A stretch of 64,000 bases of DNA, taken from assembly GCA_963728995.1 (NCBI GenBank), contig CAVSMD010000001.1:347435-411434 (forward strand), given 5' to 3'. Shown here in pieces: positions 59,208-64,000 of the stretch (position 1 is the first letter of the stretch; each line of letters starts with the position of its first letter). Source of the stretch: FEN-1219 sp963728995 (GTDB lineage Bacteria > Pseudomonadota > Gammaproteobacteria > Steroidobacterales > Rariloculaceae). The position numbers were made by a program, and so were the translations under genes. A model generated the notes under the pieces. The model was not told the origin of the DNA and did not search any database. It worked only from the letters and a program-made list of their open reading frames with translations.

Positions 59208-62200
59208 CTCGCCGAGCAACTCCCCGTTCAGACCGTAATGGAAGATGGTCGTACGCTGAGCACCCGTCGCCTCGACCTTCTTCACCCGCTGACCTTGGCC
59301 GTTATAGACGTACGACGCCTTGAGGACTGCACCCACGTACGCGCCGAGCATACGATTGTGGCTTCCGTAGGTGAAGGACAGGTTCTCCGTCGGGTCGGCG
59401 AGCGTGTTGCCCGCGGCGTCGAGCGTAACGGTATTGCCGTTGTCCGTAGCCAGGCGATTTGAGTTGCCGCCCCACGTGATGGAAGGGCCGGGGGTTGTCG
59501 CAACGGTGACGGTGGGGCTCGCCGCCGCCAACGTATATCCGTTATTCAAGAAGAGCCGAAACTCATAGTTCCCGGGCGTGCTCGGCATCGACACCGTCCA
59601 GTTCAGGCTAGTGGCGCCTGAGCCAACGTAGCGCCACTGCAGATAGGACCCCATCCCCGAGCCCGATGCGGCCAGCGCGATCCAATCGCCGCTTCCGCCA
59701 GGGGAGTTCGTGAGACTGGCGGTAACGCTCGCGCCGGGCGCGACCGACGTCGCACTCACCGAGATCCCCGCGCCACCGCCTCCTCCACCGCCCCCGCCGC
59801 CCCCGCCGCCATTACCGGGAGGCGGGAGACCGGTGATATAGCTGAGCGTCCGAGAGACGGTCCCCGTCTGCGTAAGTCGGTTGCCGGCGGCGTCGTACGT
59901 GTAAGTCTTCGTGCCATATGATCCGGCGTCTGTCCCGATTCGGTCCAGCGCGTCCTGGCTGAACCCCTGGCTTAGCGAAGCGTTCACACCATCGGCAATC
60001 GCATCGATGTTGCCCGCGCTGTCGTACGTAAACTGGAGATCCTGAATGGCACCCGTGGTTTGTTCCGTCAGCCGGTATTGCTGATCGAACGTTCGCGTCA
60101 TCGTTAGGCTGTTGCCAAACGTGAGCTGCGACAGCGGGCCGAATGGTTTGTAGGCGATCGAACTCGCCACCGTGGTCGTCGAGCCGCCGTAGGTTGTGGC
60201 CACGGTAGTAGCCTGCCCGAGCACGTTGCGCGTGTAGTCAACCGTTCGTCCCGAGGGGTATGTGACCGACGTCAGCAAGCTCGCGGCGTCATATGCATAG
60301 CCGGTCACGTACGTATTGCCGTCGATCGTCTTCGACTCTTGCGTAACATTGCCGAAGGCGTCGTGCGTATAGGTCGTCGACCCGCTGCCGTCGCTCATCG
60401 AGGTGAGGCGGCCCTTCTGGTTTGATCCCCCGTCGTAGGTCAGCGCAACATCGAGCGTGGAGCTCGGGTAGTGGATCGACGTTGCACGGTTCAGCGCGTC
60501 ATACGTGTACTGAACCGTGACATTGTTCGCGTTCGTCTGCGTGAGTCGGTTGCCGGCAGCATCGTACGTGTAAGTGGTCGTACCGGTGTCGGGGCTCGTG
60601 ACGGAGACCTGGTTTCCGAGGTCGTCGGAGCCGTAGTAGGTGGTGGCGCCGTTCGGCGCGAGAACCCCGTTGAGCCGATCGCTACTCTCGTAGCCGTACT
60701 TGGTATGACCTCCGAGCGCATCGATGGTCTCGACGAGCCGGTTAAGAGGATCGTAAGTGTGCGCGGCGGCGTGCGTGTTCGGATCCGTTTCAGATGACAG
60801 ATTCCCGACCGCATCGAACAGGAGATCCGTGATTGAGCCTGCGGCGTTGATCGTATCGATTCGGTTGCGCGCGTCGTACGTATAGTCGAGGCTCTTGCGC
60901 AGCGTCGAGGACGAGTCGCGGATGTCTTCACTCGTGCGGTTGCCATTGAGGTCATAGCCGTACTCGATCTTGTTGCCGATGTTGTCGGTGATCGAGAGCA
61001 GGTTGTGAGCCGCATCATAGTCGTAGGTGAGAACCGCGCCGTTCGGTGCAGTGGCCGTTTTGAGCTGACCCGCATAGTCGTAGGTGTAGGTCGTAGTCCG
61101 TGCCGCGCCGGAGGGCGGTGTCTCCGCGACCTGTGTCGTGCGGCCGCGCAGGTCATACACATACGTGGTTACCACACCATTTGGATCGGTCACGTGGAGA
61201 AGACGGCCGCTGCTGTCGTAAGCGTCGTAGGTCGTCACGTGACCGAGCGCGTTCGTGACGGAAGCTAGCTGGCCGCACGCTCCTCCTGTCGTACACGTGT
61301 AGTAGGCAAGCGTGGTCACGTCGCTCACGTCGGTACGCGGTCCGTCGATCTGAGTGACTTCGTCGTACGCGTTGTAACCGAGGGTCACGGCGCGCGATAT
61401 CGCCGTACCGGTGGGGGTGAATCCGTTGACCGTAATCGTTTGCGGCCGTTGCTCCGAATCGTAGGCCGTGATCAGACTGCGTTGACTTCCCGCTTTCACA
61501 CTTGGGGCGGTTACTTGCGTGATGAGCAGACGCTGCGTATTGAGATACTGGTATGTGGTGGTTCGAGCTTGCCCCGTTCCGGACGCTTCCGTTTTTCCGG
61601 ACAGGCGGTGGGGACTGTAACCATAGGCGTAGGAGGTGATTACACCGTTTTCGTCGACGGCTGTGGCAACTCGGTGGGGGTTGTAGTAGCCGGTTACATA
61701 CGTACGCGTGAACGTCTGGCCGTTCGTTGCAAATGACGTCGGTCGGCGGCGGCCCGCGGACCCAATGCCGGCCATGGAAGCGAATTGGTAGGTCGTCGCG
61801 TGTCCCAGAGCATCGGTAACCGTCGTCGAGGTGTCCGAGTTGTACTGCAGCGTGTAGGCCCCATAGCCGCCGGCATGCGACGTAGAAGTGACTAGACCAT
61901 CACTGTTGTAGAAAAACGTCGAATACCGGTCACCATTCTCGTCAGTGATGCCGGTAAGTGCGGACCCCAGGCTCGAGGACTCGTAGTGATACGTTCGCGT
62001 CGAGCCGTCCGGGTAGGTGACGCCGGTGAGTACGGTGCCGCCATAGGAGTACGAATAGACGCGGCCATCGGCATCGGTGAGCGACACGATCACGCCTCCG
62101 GAGTAGGAGAGATGCAGCGTGTGACCGAACGGCCCGGCAACCGTCACAACGCCCCAATCCCCGTACGTCAGCGTAGTGCGCTGGCCAACAGCATTCTCAA

Positions 62201-63290
62201 TCCACAGCAGCCTTCCATCGGCTCCGAATCGGTGCTTGGCCCCGCCTTTAAGGTTCAGCTCCCACTCGGAGCCGCTCTGAATCAAGACATCTCCGCTGCG
62301 CTCGCCGACATAGCTCGGGTAATCCTGTGCTAGCACCTCGCCCTGGCCGTCGGCCCGCACCACCACCACTGGCACGGTTCCGCCGCTGTCCCGGAAACGG
62401 ATCTTCTCCGCGTAGTTGTGCGTCCAATGCTCCCCAAAACCGGCTGCGGGACGGAATTCGTTGTTGGAATTGTAGAAACGGGTAAATTCAATGCCGATTC
62501 CGCGATAGTCGGGCTCCGCCTCGAGCTTGTTCCCGGTGCCGGCGTCGCAGGGATTTCCGACGACGGCGGTTCGACCATCGGCTTCAGGGACGCAACCTCC
62601 AAGCACTCCGGCCTGGGTAATATCAGCCGTCAGACTGTTTTGGCAAAGGCCAAACCCGTTCGCACTCGCGCCATGCCAGGGGGCTTCTGCCGGACACACC
62701 TTGTATCGGATTCGTTGAATGTGGGACTGACTGACTGTCGGCCCTTGGTAAGGCCCACAGACGTACCCGACACCAGACTGGTAGGACGGCTGATAAACAG
62801 TCAGCGTGTAGTTCCTGCCTTCTCGCTGATAGGTGATCGACGACTCCTCCGTCGCCCACTCCGACGACGGGACGTATGTCGATATACCGCACGGGTTCCT
62901 CGGATCAAGCGAGCAACGAACCACCTCTTGCTCGGAAGGGACCGAGGCGGTGCACCCGGTTGCCACACTCACAACAATGGCGTCCCCGGAATAGGTCCAC
63001 GGCCCCCAAAAGGCGACGTCTTTCGGTGGGATCCAGTATCTGGTCAGAATGTTCGCGCCGTACGATCCGACAGTCTGGTCCTTCTGAACCAAGTACTCGG
63101 TATCGGCAGCGGCGCCACGCATCGCCGCCTCGGCCTTCGCAAAGGTCTTAAAGGTCTGGCCCGAAAGCGGATTGGAGCCGGTCGGCGGCACACTCATTGC
63201 GACGGTGACATTCCAAACGTCATTGGCCGTGTCAGCTGCCGCGTTGAACGTCAACAGAAAGGAGGCAAACAAGACTATTAGGGTTCGCAT
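59184..63290 (-). CDS. Rhs/YD-repeat protein with inserted Ig-like domain, C-terminus lost
   Basis: About 1,368 residues from ATG 63290, with GGAGG before it. A signal peptide (TLIVLFASFLLTFNAAADTA) is followed by a Cys-rich N-terminal region (residues 100-240, about ten Cys), the DUF6531-like gate (GNPCDAGTGNKLEAEPDYRG, TRFYNSNNEFRPAAGFGEHW), and then about 25 YD repeats (TTYTYDAAGNRLTQTNANN and similar). Near residue 1150 the repeats are interrupted by a run of 13 to 14 glycines and about 90 residues of Ig-like sequence (ISVSATSVAPGASVTASLTN, WIALAASGSGMGSYLQWRYV, NYEFRLFLNNGYTLAAASPT), after which YD sequence resumes (NLSFTYGSHNRMLGAYVG). It ends GELLGENRFWWMS, the last residues being read from the IS. 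The toxin tip lies beyond the IS at 57209-57838. Confidence 0.88.
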   Translation of the reverse strand: MRTLIVLFASFLLTFNAAADTANDVWNVTVAMSVPPTGSNPLSGQTFKTFAKAEAAMRGAAADTEYLVQKDQTVGSYGANILTRYWIPPKDVAFWGPWTYSGDAIVVSVATGCTASVPSEQEVVRCSLDPRNPCGISTYVPSSEWATEESSITYQREGRNYTLTVYQPSYQSGVGYVCGPYQGPTVSQSHIQRIRYKVCPAEAPWHGASANGFGLCQNSLTADITQAGVLGGCVPEADGRTAVVGNPCDAGTGNKLEAEPDYRGIGIEFTRFYNSNNEFRPAAGFGEHWTHNYAEKIRFRDSGGTVPVVVVRADGQGEVLAQDYPSYVGERSGDVLIQSGSEWELNLKGGAKHRFGADGRLLWIENAVGQRTTLTYGDWGVVTVAGPFGHTLHLSYSGGVIVSLTDADGRVYSYSYGGTVLTGVTYPDGSTRTYHYESSSLGSALTGITDENGDRYSTFFYNSDGLVTSTSHAGGYGAYTLQYNSDTSTTVTDALGHATTYQFASMAGIGSAGRRRPTSFATNGQTFTRTYVTGYYNPHRVATAVDENGVITSYAYGYSPHRLSGKTEASGTGQARTTTYQYLNTQRLLITQVTAPSVKAGSQRSLITAYDSEQRPQTITVNGFTPTGTAISRAVTLGYNAYDEVTQIDGPRTDVSDVTTLAYYTCTTGGACGQLASVTNALGHVTTYDAYDSSGRLLHVTDPNGVVTTYVYDLRGRTTQVAETPPSGAARTTTYTYDYAGQLKTATAPNGAVLTYDYDAAHNLLSITDNIGNKIEYGYDLNGNRTSEDIRDSSSTLRKSLDYTYDARNRIDTINAAGSITDLLFDAVGNLSSETDPNTHAAAHTYDPLNRLVETIDALGGHTKYGYESSDRLNGVLAPNGATTYYGSDDLGNQVSVTSPDTGTTTYTYDAAGNRLTQTNANNVTVQYTYDALNRATSIHYPSSTLDVALTYDGGSNQKGRLTSMSDGSGSTTYTHDAFGNVTQESKTIDGNTYVTGYAYDAASLLTSVTYPSGRTVDYTRNVLGQATTVATTYGGSTTTVASSIAYKPFGPLSQLTFGNSLTMTRTFDQQYRLTEQTTGAIQDLQFTYDSAGNIDAIADGVNASLSQGFSQDALDRIGTDAGSYGTKTYTYDAAGNRLTQTGTVSRTLSYITGLPPPGNGGGGGGGGGGGGGAGISVSATSVAPGASVTASLTNSPGGSGDWIALAASGSGMGSYLQWRYVGSGATSLNWTVSMPSTPGNYEFRLFLNNGYTLAAASPTVTVATTPGPSITWGGNSNRLATDNGNTVTLDAAGNTLADPTENLSFTYGSHNRMLGAYVGAVLKASYVYNGQGQRVKKVEATGAQRTTIFHYGLNGELLGENRFWWMS

Positions 63291-63825
63291 GTGCAACCTC
63301 GTCGAACTCAGGGCAATGTGTAAATGAAACTGCTAAGACGCTTCGTCTGATCGTGCTTCACGGGTCGCAGCACACGGATCAGGCGACGGTCTCCACAGCG
63401 CTTCGGCGAGGCCAACCGTTCCCGGCCGGGCCTGCGGGACCCCTGCTGCGCAACCTCATCGTTTGCGTCGAAAGCCAATCGTGTCGCCTTGTCGAGAGGG
63501 TGGATACCAGCGGTTGGGATACCGCTGGCGGCCGCGTGGTACTGAGATAAGCAAACTATCTTGGCTTTGCAACTAGTTTTTGGAGCGATGTGACAAGTAC
63601 CGGACACATCGCAATTCGTCCCTCTCGACGGCAACGACACCGCAACATCATTTCAATCTATTTCGCACAGAAATCGCGCGTGACAAGAAGATCGCTGTCG
63701 TGCAATTCACGGCGCGCCCGACGCGGAAGCGGTCGAACGGCCGTTCGTGGACTCGCGCGTCTTCTGGGATCAAAAGAGCCTGGAACCGCTGGATCCAGCC
63801 GGCGCGTGGTACGCGGGCGCGGGCG
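63291..63825. other. region upstream of rhs, nothing recognised
   Basis: About 530 bases between the rhs start and the repeat arm at the right edge. It should contain the rhs promoter on the minus strand; I could not identify one, nor any gene. Confidence 0.35.
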
Positions 63826-64000
63826 CACCGCGGCGTTTGCACCACTTCACCCCGGATTCTCGACGCTGCCCTCTCGCCCGTCTTACTTGAAGATGAGCGC
63901 CCTTAGAGCACGGAGATTCCCGGATGAAGCAATGATCCAACGGCGCAAGTCCGCGTTCAACGCGAACAGCCGATAACTACTTGACGCGATTGGGGGGTTG
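63826..64000. repeat. left arm of a sixth attachment-site repeat, cut by the window edge
   Basis: GCGTTTGCACCACTTCACCC, then CGGATTCTCGACGCTGCCCT and CCGATAACTACTTGACGCGA to GGGGGGTTG, matches the left arms of copies D and E up to the point where their tRNA core begins. The core should start within a few bases after 64000. Confidence 0.65.

Noticed and set aside
59760..59820. The CCGCC run in rhs as a simple-sequence assembly fault
   Set aside because: It keeps frame and joins two plausible coding parts, so it was treated as a real glycine linker; a length error within the run remains possible.

Overview
The window comes from a high-GC Gram-negative bacterium. Quinone-type PyrD, periplasmic DsbA, an outer-membrane TonB-dependent receptor, an ECF sigma factor, a Rieske dioxygenase and an ADOP-type permease relic together suggest a soil or aquatic proteobacterium, most likely a gammaproteobacterium of the Steroidobacter/Nevskia/Xanthomonad kind. 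That placement is inference; no rRNA or intact tRNA is present.

Bases 1 to about 26,500 are GC-rich chromosome with ordinary gene density: a HAD phosphatase, a DUF222/HNH protein, secreted proteins of unknown role, pyrD, dsbA, a PAP2 phosphatase, a LytS/LytR-type two-component pair running into a PQQ dehydrogenase, an ECF sigma factor with a membrane partner, a dehydrogenase plus two-subunit ring-hydroxylating dioxygenase, VapBC, a secreted glutathione peroxidase, and a TetR/FAD-monooxygenase operon between two secreted double-VOC proteins. Several genes here are decaying: a GNAT with an in-frame stop, a DUF1835 gene with two frameshifts, and a permease that has lost its middle.

Bases 26,500 to 64,000 are an accessory region punctuated by a repeat that I read as an array of attachment-site scars. 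Five times (starts 26,691, 31,447, 46,772, 50,551, 54,927), and apparently a sixth time at the right edge, the same element appears in the same orientation. It consists of the 3' half of a tRNA-Ala(CGC), from anticodon loop to CCA on the minus strand, followed by a conserved arm of about 110 bases. Four copies also share a second arm of about 170 to 215 bases on the other side. Between repeats lie unrelated gene modules: (1) a TOTE-type primase-helicase with a HipA kinase and an XRE-DUF1488 regulator; (2) a 15 kb catabolic/transport module with a TonB receptor, a benzoylformate decarboxylase, a LysR-controlled hydroxylase, a MetE-like protein and two copies of a DUF6152 gene pair; (3) a translationally coupled kinase, enolase and 2-hydroxyacid dehydrogenase operon; (4) a LysR regulator facing a reductase/SDR/reductase/methyltransferase group; (5) an rhs toxin locus broken by an IS256-type element, followed by displaced toxin tips with small immunity-like genes. 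No integrase gene is visible. The repeats therefore look like sites at which cargo modules have been added serially, perhaps by a recombinase acting in trans.

Gene ends were taken from open frames. Starts were adjusted by ribosome-binding sites, overlaps and signal peptides where these were visible. Family names come from motif recognition by eye and not from database searches.
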